From NCBI GenBank assembly GCA_023434015.1, contig JAEYTM010000057.1, positions 1 to 23,054 of the forward strand: a stretch of DNA of 23,054 nucleotides, written 5' to 3'. The position numbers were made by a program, and so were the translations under genes. This document shows positions 9,950 through 16,445 of this stretch, piece after piece. The stretch's first letter is position 1; each line of letters begins with the position of its first letter. The notes under the pieces were generated by a model. The model had not been told where the DNA came from. It made no database searches and saw nothing but the letters and a program-made list of their open reading frames with translations. The stretch comes from Pseudomonadota bacterium (GTDB taxonomy: Bacteria > Pseudomonadota > Alphaproteobacteria > Caulobacterales > Caulobacteraceae).

Positions 9950-10384
9950 ATGAAAGTCACCGGACCCAGCGGCGTCGGCTCCAGCAACGGACCTCGCGCC
10001 GCGCGTCCGGGCGCGGCGGGCGAGGGCTTTCGGCTGAACATGCCGGCGCCTTCCGCCGGCGCCGGGACCTCGTCCTCGATATCGGCGCCGGGCGGCGTGA
10101 TGGGCGTCGGGGCCCTGCTTGCGCTTCAGGATGTCGGCGGGCCGCTCGAACGCCGCCGCAGGGCCGTGGGCCGCGCAGGGCGGATCCTGGATGTTCTCGA
10201 AGACGTGAAGGTCGCGCTGCTCGGCGACGGTCTCTCCGGCCATGACCTGCAGCGTCTGCAGGCGGCGATCCGCGACGAACGCGCTCAGACCGATGATCCG
10301 AAGCTGGAAGCGGTGCTGGACGAGGTCGAGCTGCGCGCCGCGGTGGAGCTCGCCAAGCTTCAGCAGAGCCGCTCCGCCGCCTGA
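9950..10384 (+). CDS. fliX: Flagellar assembly regulator FliX
   Basis: FliX couples early flagellar assembly to late gene transcription in Caulobacter by controlling the activity of the sigma-54 activator FlbD. The 144-residue protein has a Gly/Ser-rich unstructured N-terminus (about 1-50), beginning MKVTGPSGVG. The conserved helical C-terminal half carries LLALQDVGGPLERRRRAVGR, then RILDVLEDVKVALL and LEAVLDEVELRAAVELAKLQ. Length and both conserved blocks match the family. The ATG at 9950 has only a weak Shine-Dalgarno sequence. It is divergent from flgI across a 205-bp control region, the arrangement known from Caulobacter. FliX is restricted to Caulobacterales and some relatives, so it is the best taxonomic marker here. 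Confidence 0.93.
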   Translation: MKVTGPSGVGSSNGPRAARPGAAGEGFRLNMPAPSAGAGTSSSISAPGGVMGVGALLALQDVGGPLERRRRAVGRAGRILDVLEDVKVALLGDGLSGHDLQRLQAAIRDERAQTDDPKLEAVLDEVELRAAVELAKLQQSRSAA

Positions 10385-10406
10385 CACGCAGGGTAGAATC
10401 GCCACA

Positions 10407-10434
10407 TTGAAACCGCCGTTCGATTTGCTATACA
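10407..10434 (+). promoter_or_regulatory. Housekeeping-type promoter for dksA
   Basis: TTGAAA (10407-10412) and TATACA (10429-10434) are separated by 16 bases. The -10 lies in GCTATAC, which also resembles the GCTANA core of the Caulobacter housekeeping promoter. It lies about 45 bp upstream of the dksA start codon. Confidence 0.6.
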
Positions 10435-10476
10435 CCCGCCGCGTGTCTCGGGGAGTCCAGGGGGCGTGAGGTTTTC

Positions 10477-10905
10477 ATGACGACAGCCGCGGTACTGGCT
10501 GAGAGGCCGAACTATCGTCCTTCCGAGGACGAGGAGTTTATGAATGAGCGCCAGCTTGAGTATTTCAGGCAGAAGCTCCTGAACTGGAAAGAGGACATTC
10601 TCCGCGAATCTCGTGAGACCCTCACCCATCTTCAAAGCGAAACCGAAAATCATCCCGATCTGGCGGACCGCGCGTCTTCCGAAACCGATCGGGCTCTTGA
10701 GCTTCGGACGCGTGATCGGCAACGCAAGCTGATTTCGAAGATCGACGAGGCGCTGCGCCGGATCGAGGACGGCTCCTACGGCTATTGCGAGGAAACCGGC
10801 GAGCCGATCGGGGTGGCCCGGCTGGAGGCGCGGCCCATCGCCACCCTCAGCCTGGAGGCCCAGGAGCGTCACGAGCGGCGCGAGCGGGTTCACCGCGACG
10901 ACTGA
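10477..10905 (+). CDS. dksA: RNA polymerase-binding transcription factor DksA
   Basis: DksA binds the RNA polymerase secondary channel and, with ppGpp, represses stable RNA promoters and activates some biosynthetic ones. The 142-residue protein has the coiled-coil domain with the tip motif DLADRA (D-x-x-D-x-A, residues 66-71). The globular domain reads YGYCEETGEPIGVARLEARP, then IATLSLEAQERHERR. Only one of the four zinc-finger cysteines remains (YCEET; the others are replaced), a pattern I recall from alphaproteobacterial DksA. The ATG at 10477 has GAGG six bases upstream. A second in-frame ATG (10540-10542) begins the conserved MNERQLEYF block. A consensus-like promoter and a strong terminator make it a single-gene unit. 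The first two-thirds uses noticeably more A/T-ending codons than its neighbours. Confidence 0.95.
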   Translation: MTTAAVLAERPNYRPSEDEEFMNERQLEYFRQKLLNWKEDILRESRETLTHLQSETENHPDLADRASSETDRALELRTRDRQRKLISKIDEALRRIEDGSYGYCEETGEPIGVARLEARPIATLSLEAQERHERRERVHRDD

Positions 10906-10913
10906 CGACAAGG

Positions 10914-10935
10914 CGGCCCCGTGAGGGGCCGTTTT
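10914..10935 (+). terminator. Intrinsic terminator of dksA
   Basis: CGGCCCC (10914-10920) and GGGGCCG (10925-10931) form a perfect 7-bp stem closed by the GNRA-type loop GTGA, followed by TTTT. It lies nine bases after the dksA stop codon. Confidence 0.85.
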
Positions 10936-10964
10936 GCTGTCCGCCCTCCGGTTCGCGGGCCATG

Positions 10965-10990
10965 GCTGTCGTCCGGCGCATGGGCTATAT
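10965..10990 (+). promoter_or_regulatory. Possible nadE promoter
   Basis: GCTATAT (10984-10990) resembles the Caulobacter housekeeping -10 element GCTANA. CTGTCGT about 12 bases upstream resembles the -35 TTGACG. The -10 match is moderate and the -35 weak. Confidence 0.35.
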
Positions 10991-11005
10991 GCTCAGATTG
11001 AGCAT
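10989..11005. promoter_or_regulatory. 17-bp palindrome in the nadE leader, candidate operator
   Basis: ATGCTCA GAT TGAGCAT is a perfect 7-bp inverted repeat with a three-base centre. It overlaps the downstream edge of the putative nadE -10 element and ends 53 bp before the GTG start. Size and position suit a dimeric repressor. No regulator gene is nearby, and I recognise no known operator consensus. Confidence 0.45.
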
Positions 11006-11058
11006 TTCCCCGCCTGCGCCCTGGCGCGTTAAGCGGGGACGCCAATGGAGCCGAGCCG

Positions 11059-13104
11059 GTGACGAAAGCCTTCTACGCCATCCATACACACGGCTTCGTG
11101 CGGGTGGCGGCGTGCACGCCCAAGGTGATCCCTGGCGATCCGGCGTTCAACGCGGCCGAGACCCTGGCCCTGGCCCGGGACGGGCACGCGCGCGGCGTCG
11201 ACCTGATGGTCTTCCCCGAGCTTGGGCTGTCGGCCTACGCGATCGACGACCTCTTCCTGCAGGACGCGCTGCTGCGTCGCGTCGAGGCGGAGCTGGCGGC
11301 CCTGGCGCAGGCCAGCCAGGATCTGGCGCCGGTGCTGCTGGTCGGGGCGCCGCTGCAGCACAACGGAGCCCTCTACAATTGCGCGGTGGCGATCTCTCGA
11401 GGTCGCATCCTCGGCGTGGTTCCGAAGAGCTTCCTGCCCAACTACCGCGAGTATTACGAGAACCGCTGGTTCGCGCCCGGGGCCGGGGTCACCGGCCTGC
11501 GGATGCGGGTGGCGGGGCAGGAGGTCCCGTTCGGCACGGACCTGATCTTCGCCGCGTCCGACCTGGCCGATTTCGTCTTCGCCGCCGAGATCTGCGAGGA
11601 TTTCTGGGGCGCCACGCCGCCGTCCAGCCGGGCGGCCCTGGCCGGGGCCCTGATCCTCTGCAACCTGTCGGCCTCCAACATCGTCGTCGGCAAGGCGGAC
11701 GAGCGGGAGCTGCTGTGTATCTCCCAGTCGATGCGCTGCCAGGCGGCCTATCTCTATTCGGCGGCGGGACCGGGCGAGAGCACCACGGACCTGGCGTGGG
11801 ACGGGCAGGCGACGATCCACGAGCTCGGGCGGCTGCTGGCCAGGACCGAACGCTTCCCGATGACGGCGCAGATGGCCGTGGCCGACGTGGACGTCGAGCG
11901 CCTGCGCCTGGAGCGCCTGCGCACGCCGACGTTCAACAACACGGCGGTCGCCGCCGGCCAGCCGCAGCAGGCCTACCGGCGGATCGAGTTCGAGCACCGG
12001 CCGGCCTACGCCGATGTCGGGCTCCTGCGGCCCACCGACCGCTTCCCCTTCGTGCCGGACGACCCGGCCCGCCTGGACAAGGACTGCTACGAGGCCTTCA
12101 ACATCCAGGTCCACGGCTTGGCGAAGCGCCTGCAGGCCACGAAGAGCCAGCATCTGGTCATCGGCGTCTCCGGTGGGCTGGACTCCACCCATGCCCTGAT
12201 CGTGGCGGCCAAGGCGTTCGACCTGCTCGGCCTGCCGCGGGCCAATATCCTCGGCTTCACCATGCCGGGCTTCGGCACCAGCGAGGGCACGCGCGGCAAC
12301 GCCTGGGCGCTGATGAACGCGCTCGGCGTCACCGGCGAGGAGATCGACATCAAGCCGGCGGCCCGGCGCATGCTGGAGGATCTGGGCCACCCGTTCGCGG
12401 GCGGCGAGCCGGTCTACGACATCACCTTCGAAAACGTGCAGGCGGGGCTGCGCACCGACTATCTCTTCCGCCTGGCCAACCAGCGGCACGGCTTCGTCCT
12501 GGGGACCGGCGACCTGTCGGAGCTGGCGCTCGGCTGGTGCACCTACGGCGTCGGCGACCACATGAGCCATTACAATCCCAATGGCTCGGTGGCGAAGACG
12601 CTGATCCAGCATCTGATCCGCTGGGCGGTGAAGACCGGCCAGTTCGAGGCTGGGGCGTCGGCGACCCTGCTGGCTGTCCTTGGCACCGAAATCTCGCCGG
12701 AACTGGTGCCGGCGGACGCCAGCGGCGCCATCCAGAGCACCCAGGCCAAGGTCGGGCCCTACGAGCTGCAGGACTTCAACCTCTATCACATCACCCGCTA
12801 CGGCTTGCGGCCGTCGAAGGTGGCGTTCCTCGCCTGGCACGCCTGGCGCGATGTCGGTCTCGGCGAGTGGCCGCCGCACTTCCCGGAAGAGACCCGCAAC
12901 GCCTACGACCTGGCGACGATCAAGCACTGGCTGGGCGTGTTCCTGTTCCGCTTCTTCGAGATCAGTCAGTTCAAACGCTCGGCCATGCCCAACGGTCCGA
13001 AGGTGATCTCGGGCGGCAATCTGTCGCCGCGCGGCGACTGGCGCGCGCCGTCGGACGGCAGCGCGCGGGTCTGGCTCGACGAACTCGACGCCAACGTCCC
13101 GTAG
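11059..13104 (+). CDS. nadE: Glutamine-dependent NAD(+) synthetase
   Basis: This enzyme performs the last step of NAD synthesis, amidating deamido-NAD with ammonia released from glutamine, using ATP. The 681-residue length matches the long two-domain form (M. tuberculosis type). The N-terminal nitrilase-fold glutaminase domain has the expected triad: E54 in VFPELGLSAY, K123 in VPKSFLPNYREYY, and C179 in AEICEDFW. The C-terminal synthetase domain has the ATP-pyrophosphatase P-loop SGGLDST (371-377), then GTGDLSELALGWCTYGVGDH (residues 485-504) and the tail region FKRSAMPNGPKV. The GTG start at 11059 has GGAG eight bases upstream. A five-codon ORF (ATG 11045 to TGA 11062) overlaps this start. 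The gene converges on the LOG gene, with a UUCG hairpin between the stops. Confidence 0.97.
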   Translation: MTKAFYAIHTHGFVRVAACTPKVIPGDPAFNAAETLALARDGHARGVDLMVFPELGLSAYAIDDLFLQDALLRRVEAELAALAQASQDLAPVLLVGAPLQHNGALYNCAVAISRGRILGVVPKSFLPNYREYYENRWFAPGAGVTGLRMRVAGQEVPFGTDLIFAASDLADFVFAAEICEDFWGATPPSSRAALAGALILCNLSASNIVVGKADERELLCISQSMRCQAAYLYSAAGPGESTTDLAWDGQATIHELGRLLARTERFPMTAQMAVADVDVERLRLERLRTPTFNNTAVAAGQPQQAYRRIEFEHRPAYADVGLLRPTDRFPFVPDDPARLDKDCYEAFNIQVHGLAKRLQATKSQHLVIGVSGGLDSTHALIVAAKAFDLLGLPRANILGFTMPGFGTSEGTRGNAWALMNALGVTGEEIDIKPAARRMLEDLGHPFAGGEPVYDITFENVQAGLRTDYLFRLANQRHGFVLGTGDLSELALGWCTYGVGDHMSHYNPNGSVAKTLIQHLIRWAVKTGQFEAGASATLLAVLGTEISPELVPADASGAIQSTQAKVGPYELQDFNLYHITRYGLRPSKVAFLAWHAWRDVGLGEWPPHFPEETRNAYDLATIKHWLGVFLFRFFEISQFKRSAMPNGPKVISGGNLSPRGDWRAPSDGSARVWLDELDANVP

Positions 13105-13114
13105 GACGCGGCCT

Positions 13115-13128
13115 GCCGCTTCGGCGGC
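13115..13128. terminator. UUCG-loop hairpin between nadE and the LOG-family gene
   Basis: GCCGC-TTCG-GCGGC is a perfect 5-bp stem with the very stable UUCG tetraloop. It lies between the two convergent stop codons. There is no T-run on either side, so it would be a weak bidirectional terminator or an mRNA end stabiliser. Confidence 0.45.
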
Positions 13129-13731
13129 TCAGCTCAGGGTGCGGATCCGCCGCTCGTCGTCGGCGTCAACCGAGACGCCCTCGCCACGCAGCGCGGGCAC
13201 GACGTCTTCGATGCGCTCGACGGAGATCCAGCTGTCCATGAACGCTGGCGGGGTCAGCTTCTCGTCCACCGTGTGCTGGAACAGGCGGAACAGCGGGTCC
13301 CAGAAGCCGCGCGGATTGTAGAACACCACCGGCTTGGCATGCAGGTCGAGCCGGCGCCAGGACAGCAGTTCGACGATTTCCTCCAGCGTGCCGATGCCGC
13401 CGGGCAGGACGACGAAGGCGTCGGACCGGTCGAACATGATCATCTTGCGCTCGTGCATCGAGGTCACGACGATGTGCTCGACCGTCTCCAGGGCGCGTTC
13501 CTTGCCGATCAGGAAGTCGGGGATGATCCCCAGCACCCGGCCGCCGGATTCCTGCGCGGCCCGCGCGCAGGCGCCCATCAGGCCGACGCCGCCGCCGCCG
13601 TAGACCAGTCGCAGGTCTCCGTGCGCCAGCGCCTGTCCCAGCGCCGTCGCCGCGCTCAGGAACTTCGGGTCGGCGACGTCGGATGAGCCGCAGAACACGC
13701 AGACCGACTCCAGACGCTCGGACGTAGGCAA
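13129..13731 (-). CDS. LOG family protein (cytokinin riboside 5'-monophosphate phosphoribohydrolase-like, TIGR00730)
   Basis: LOG-family enzymes have a Rossmann-like fold and hydrolyse nucleoside 5'-monophosphates to base and ribose phosphate. In bacteria the true substrate may be AMP or a cytokinin-type nucleotide. The 200-residue protein has the N-terminal CVFCGSS, LVYGGGGVGLMG (42-53), the conserved MHERK (92-96) and the hallmark PGGIGTLEE (110-118). The C-terminal fifth is a variable tail. The start is TTG at 13731, with GGAG seven bases upstream; there is no ATG nearby in frame. The gene is divergent from the lipoprotein gene, across a spacer with two adjacent hairpins. Confidence 0.92.
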   Translation of the reverse strand: MPTSERLESVCVFCGSSDVADPKFLSAATALGQALAHGDLRLVYGGGGVGLMGACARAAQESGGRVLGIIPDFLIGKERALETVEHIVVTSMHERKMIMFDRSDAFVVLPGGIGTLEEIVELLSWRRLDLHAKPVVFYNPRGFWDPLFRLFQHTVDEKLTPPAFMDSWISVERIEDVVPALRGEGVSVDADDERRIRTLS

Positions 13732-13748
13732 GGCGACACTCCAGGGTG

Positions 13749-13781
13749 GCGCCCGCGCTTGCGGGCGCGGGGCGAAAGCCC
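13749..13781. repeat. Two adjacent perfect hairpins in the LOG/lipoprotein spacer
   Basis: Hairpin one is GCGCCCGC-GCTT-GCGGGCGC (13749-13768, 8-bp stem). One base later comes GGGC-GAAA-GCCC (13770-13781, 4-bp stem with a GNRA loop). They sit between divergently transcribed genes, so they are not terminators of either. They could be leader-RNA structure. Confidence 0.5.
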
Positions 13782-13820
13782 GATTAGCTAGGGCCGGGGT
13801 TAAGGAGTATCAAGCAAGCC

Positions 13821-14588
13821 GTGTTCCCGACCAAGTTGTGCCTTTCGCTCGTGGCCGCGGCCGGCCTGATGGCCTGTAGCGGCGAGTCGCGGCCCGTCGC
13901 CGGCGGGGAGGCGCGGGCTGGAGCCGAACCTGGCTATATGGTCCCGCCGGGCATCGTCCAGGCGACCCTGCAGGGCGAGGCGATGGTGCTGACGGGCGAG
14001 GCCGCGCCCATGGCGCAGATCCGCCTCGCCACCCCCGCCGGCGAGGCCCTGACCGCCACCAGCGACCGGCAGGGGGCCTGGACGCTGTCCTTGCCGCGGC
14101 CGGCCGAGGCGCAGATCTTCGGTCTGTCGATGGCTCTGCCGGCGCGCCAGGTGCAGGCCCAGGGCTATGTTCTGGTCACGCCCCGGGGCCAGGCGGCGCT
14201 GCTTCGGGCAGGGACCGGCGCGGTGCGACTGGACGCCCTGCCGGACGGCGTGATCGGCGCCTTCGACTTCGACCAGGACGGCGGGGCGGTGCTCTCCGGT
14301 ACGGCGCCGGCCGACGCCGTCGTCTCCATCCGGCTCGACGGGCGGCAGACCGCGGAGGGGCGCGCCGACGCCGCCGGCCGCTATGTCGTCCAGCTTCCCC
14401 GCATCAGCCCGGGCGAGCACCGGTTGGACGTGCTCGGCGACGCCTTCACCGACACGGTCAGCGTCGCCGTGTCGGCGGCGGAGCCCCTTGTCGCCGGGCC
14501 GCTGCGTACCCAGGTGGTTGCGGGCGGGTTGCGGGCCGACTGGCTGACGCCGGGTGGCGGCGTGCAATCGACCGTCATCATCGACTGA
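13821..14588 (+). CDS. Lipoprotein with two Ig-like/carboxypeptidase-regulatory-like repeats, function unknown
   Basis: The 255-residue protein has a lipoprotein signal: a short basic start, a hydrophobic core and lipobox LMAC with Cys19. Ser at +2 favours the outer membrane. Two related beta-rich units are visible. VLTGEAAPMAQIRLATPAGE with following ATSDRQGAWTLSLP covers about 57-92, and VLSGTAPADAVVSIRLDGRQ with GRADAAGRYVVQLP covers about 157-193. Both have the G-x-A ... D-x-x-G-x-[WY]-x-x-x-LP pattern of bacterial Ig-like or carboxypeptidase-regulatory-like folds. The C-terminus ends RADWLTPGGGVQSTVIID. The start is taken as GTG 13821; the AAGGAG at 13802-13807 is 13 bases away, longer than usual, and TTG 13836 is an alternative. 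The next gene starts 10 bp later, so the two may be co-transcribed. No function is assigned. Confidence 0.75.
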   Translation: MFPTKLCLSLVAAAGLMACSGESRPVAGGEARAGAEPGYMVPPGIVQATLQGEAMVLTGEAAPMAQIRLATPAGEALTATSDRQGAWTLSLPRPAEAQIFGLSMALPARQVQAQGYVLVTPRGQAALLRAGTGAVRLDALPDGVIGAFDFDQDGGAVLSGTAPADAVVSIRLDGRQTAEGRADAAGRYVVQLPRISPGEHRLDVLGDAFTDTVSVAVSAAEPLVAGPLRTQVVAGGLRADWLTPGGGVQSTVIID

Positions 14589-14598
14589 TCGGACGAGC

Positions 14599-16440
14599 TT
14601 GAGTCACATCCATCCTGGGCTTCACCGCGGCGGTGCGGGGGCGGTGGCGCCGGCCGGCGTCAAGTTCGACTTCTGGACCTCCAGGGCCTATCTCGGCCGG
14701 CTGGTGCTGCGGTCCGGCGCGCCGGACCTGGGCCTGCGGATCGGCGTCGCCCTGGTCCTGGTCATCATCGGCAAGGTGGCCAGCGTCTGGGCGCCGGTGA
14801 TGCTCGGCGACGCGATCAACACTCTGACGCCGGCCCAGCAGGGCGGCGTCGTGGCCGGCTCCAGCTTCCTGGCCATGGCGCTGGGCTTCGCCGGCCTGCG
14901 GCTGGTCGCCGCCTGCGCACCCTACGCGCGGGACGCGATCTTCACCCGCGTCGCCCAGTCCACCATGGCCAAGGCGGCGGTGGAGACCTTTTCCCACGCC
15001 CTGGCCCTGTCGATGGACTTCCACCAGTCCAAGCAGACCGGGACCCTGTCGCGGATCATCGAGCGGGGGGCGCGGTCCACCGACTTCCTGCTGCGCAGCG
15101 TGGTCTTCAATCTCGGCCCCACGGCGATCGAGCTGGTGCTGGCGCTGACGGTGATGGTGGTGCGGTTTGACTGGCGCTTCGCCCTGACCGCCCTGGTGTC
15201 CGTCCTGCTCTACACGGTGGTGACCTTCAAGATCACCGACTGGCGGCTGGACCATCGCCGCCGGCTGAACGACGCGGACCAGCGCTCCACCGGCCTCGCC
15301 GTGGATTCGCTGATGAACTACGAGACGGTGAAGACCTTCGGCGCCGAGACCCGGGTGGTCGGCGCCTACCAGGCCGCCATGGCCGACTACGTCGACGCCA
15401 GCGCCCGCGCGAACGGCTCGCTCAACCTGCTGAACGCTGCCCAGGCGGTGATCCTCAATGTCGGCCTGGCGGTGATGACCGTCTTCGCGGGCATGGAGGT
15501 CAGCCAGGGCCGCATGCAGATCGGCGACATCACCGCCGCGGTTCTGCTGCTGACCGGCATCTACACCCCGCTCAACATGCTGGGCTTCAACTACCGCGAA
15601 ATTCGCCAGGCGTTCATCGACATGGAGCAGATGGTCGCCCTGGGGGCGATCCGTCCGGACATCACCGACTCCGCCCAGGCCCGCGACCTGCCGCCCGCCA
15701 GCGGGCGGGGAGCCTCTATCGCCTTCGACGGCGTCAGCTTCCAGCATGACGCCCGCTCGCTCGGCCTGAAGGACGTCAGCTTCGAGGCGGCGCCGGGCTC
15801 CACCGTCGCCCTGGTCGGACCGTCCGGCGCGGGGAAGACCACGGCCGTCCGGCTGGCCATGCGGCTGATCGATCCGAAGGCCGGGCGGGTGCTGATCGAC
15901 GGCGTCGACATGCGCGACGTCCGGCAGGCGGTCCTGCGCCGGGCGGTGGCCCTGGTGCCGCAGGACGTCGCCCTGTTCAACGACAGCCTGTTCGCCAACA
16001 TCGCCTTCGCCCGCCCGGATGCGAGCGCCGGCGAGGTGCGGGCGGCGGCCGCGGCGGCCGCGCTCGGCGGGGTGATGGGCCGCCAGCCCGAGGGGATGTG
16101 CACGCGGGTGGGCGAGCGCGGCCTGAAGCTGTCCGGCGGGGAGCGTCAGCGCGTCGGCATCGCCCGCGCCCTGCTGGCGGACCCGCGGGTGCTGATCCTC
16201 GACGAGGCGACCAGCGCCCTCGACGGGCCCACCGAGGCGGCGATCCAGGAGACGCTGCGCAAGGTGAAGGCCGGCCGCACCACCCTGGTGATCGCCCATC
16301 GCCTGTCGACGATCGTCGACGCCGACCAGATCCTGGTCCTGCGGCGCGGACGGATCGTCGAGCGCGGGACCCATGCCGACCTGTTGGCCAACGGCGGCGA
16401 GTACGCGGCGCTGTGGCGGCGCCAGACCCGCGAGAGCTAG
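14599..16440 (+). CDS. Atm1/HMT1-type ABC exporter (fused membrane and ATPase domains)
   Basis: This is a half-size ABC exporter of the Atm1 family. Bacterial members export glutathione-linked or metal-thiol compounds and confer heavy-metal tolerance. From the TTG at 14599 it has 613 residues. The membrane domain (about 25-330) carries family-typical text: FHQSKQTGTLSRIIERG, DSLMNYETVKTFGAE and NYREIRQAFIDMEQM. The ATPase domain has Walker A GPSGAGKT (407-414), signature LSGGERQR (511-518), Walker B VLILDE (531-536) and the H-loop IAHRLSTI. The frame is open back to GTG 14554, but that start lies inside the lipoprotein gene, so I prefer TTG 14599. The choice is not certain. It converges on the RND pump gene, with five bases between the stops. 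The substrate is inferred from family only. Confidence 0.88.
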   Translation: MSHIHPGLHRGGAGAVAPAGVKFDFWTSRAYLGRLVLRSGAPDLGLRIGVALVLVIIGKVASVWAPVMLGDAINTLTPAQQGGVVAGSSFLAMALGFAGLRLVAACAPYARDAIFTRVAQSTMAKAAVETFSHALALSMDFHQSKQTGTLSRIIERGARSTDFLLRSVVFNLGPTAIELVLALTVMVVRFDWRFALTALVSVLLYTVVTFKITDWRLDHRRRLNDADQRSTGLAVDSLMNYETVKTFGAETRVVGAYQAAMADYVDASARANGSLNLLNAAQAVILNVGLAVMTVFAGMEVSQGRMQIGDITAAVLLLTGIYTPLNMLGFNYREIRQAFIDMEQMVALGAIRPDITDSAQARDLPPASGRGASIAFDGVSFQHDARSLGLKDVSFEAAPGSTVALVGPSGAGKTTAVRLAMRLIDPKAGRVLIDGVDMRDVRQAVLRRAVALVPQDVALFNDSLFANIAFARPDASAGEVRAAAAAAALGGVMGRQPEGMCTRVGERGLKLSGGERQRVGIARALLADPRVLILDEATSALDGPTEAAIQETLRKVKAGRTTLVIAHRLSTIVDADQILVLRRGRIVERGTHADLLANGGEYAALWRRQTRES

Positions 16441-16445
16441 GGCGC

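Noticed and set aside
14554..14598. Upstream GTG start for the ABC exporter
   Set aside because: It lies inside the lipoprotein gene and adds a tail unlike the family. TTG 14599 is preferred, though experimental proof is lacking.
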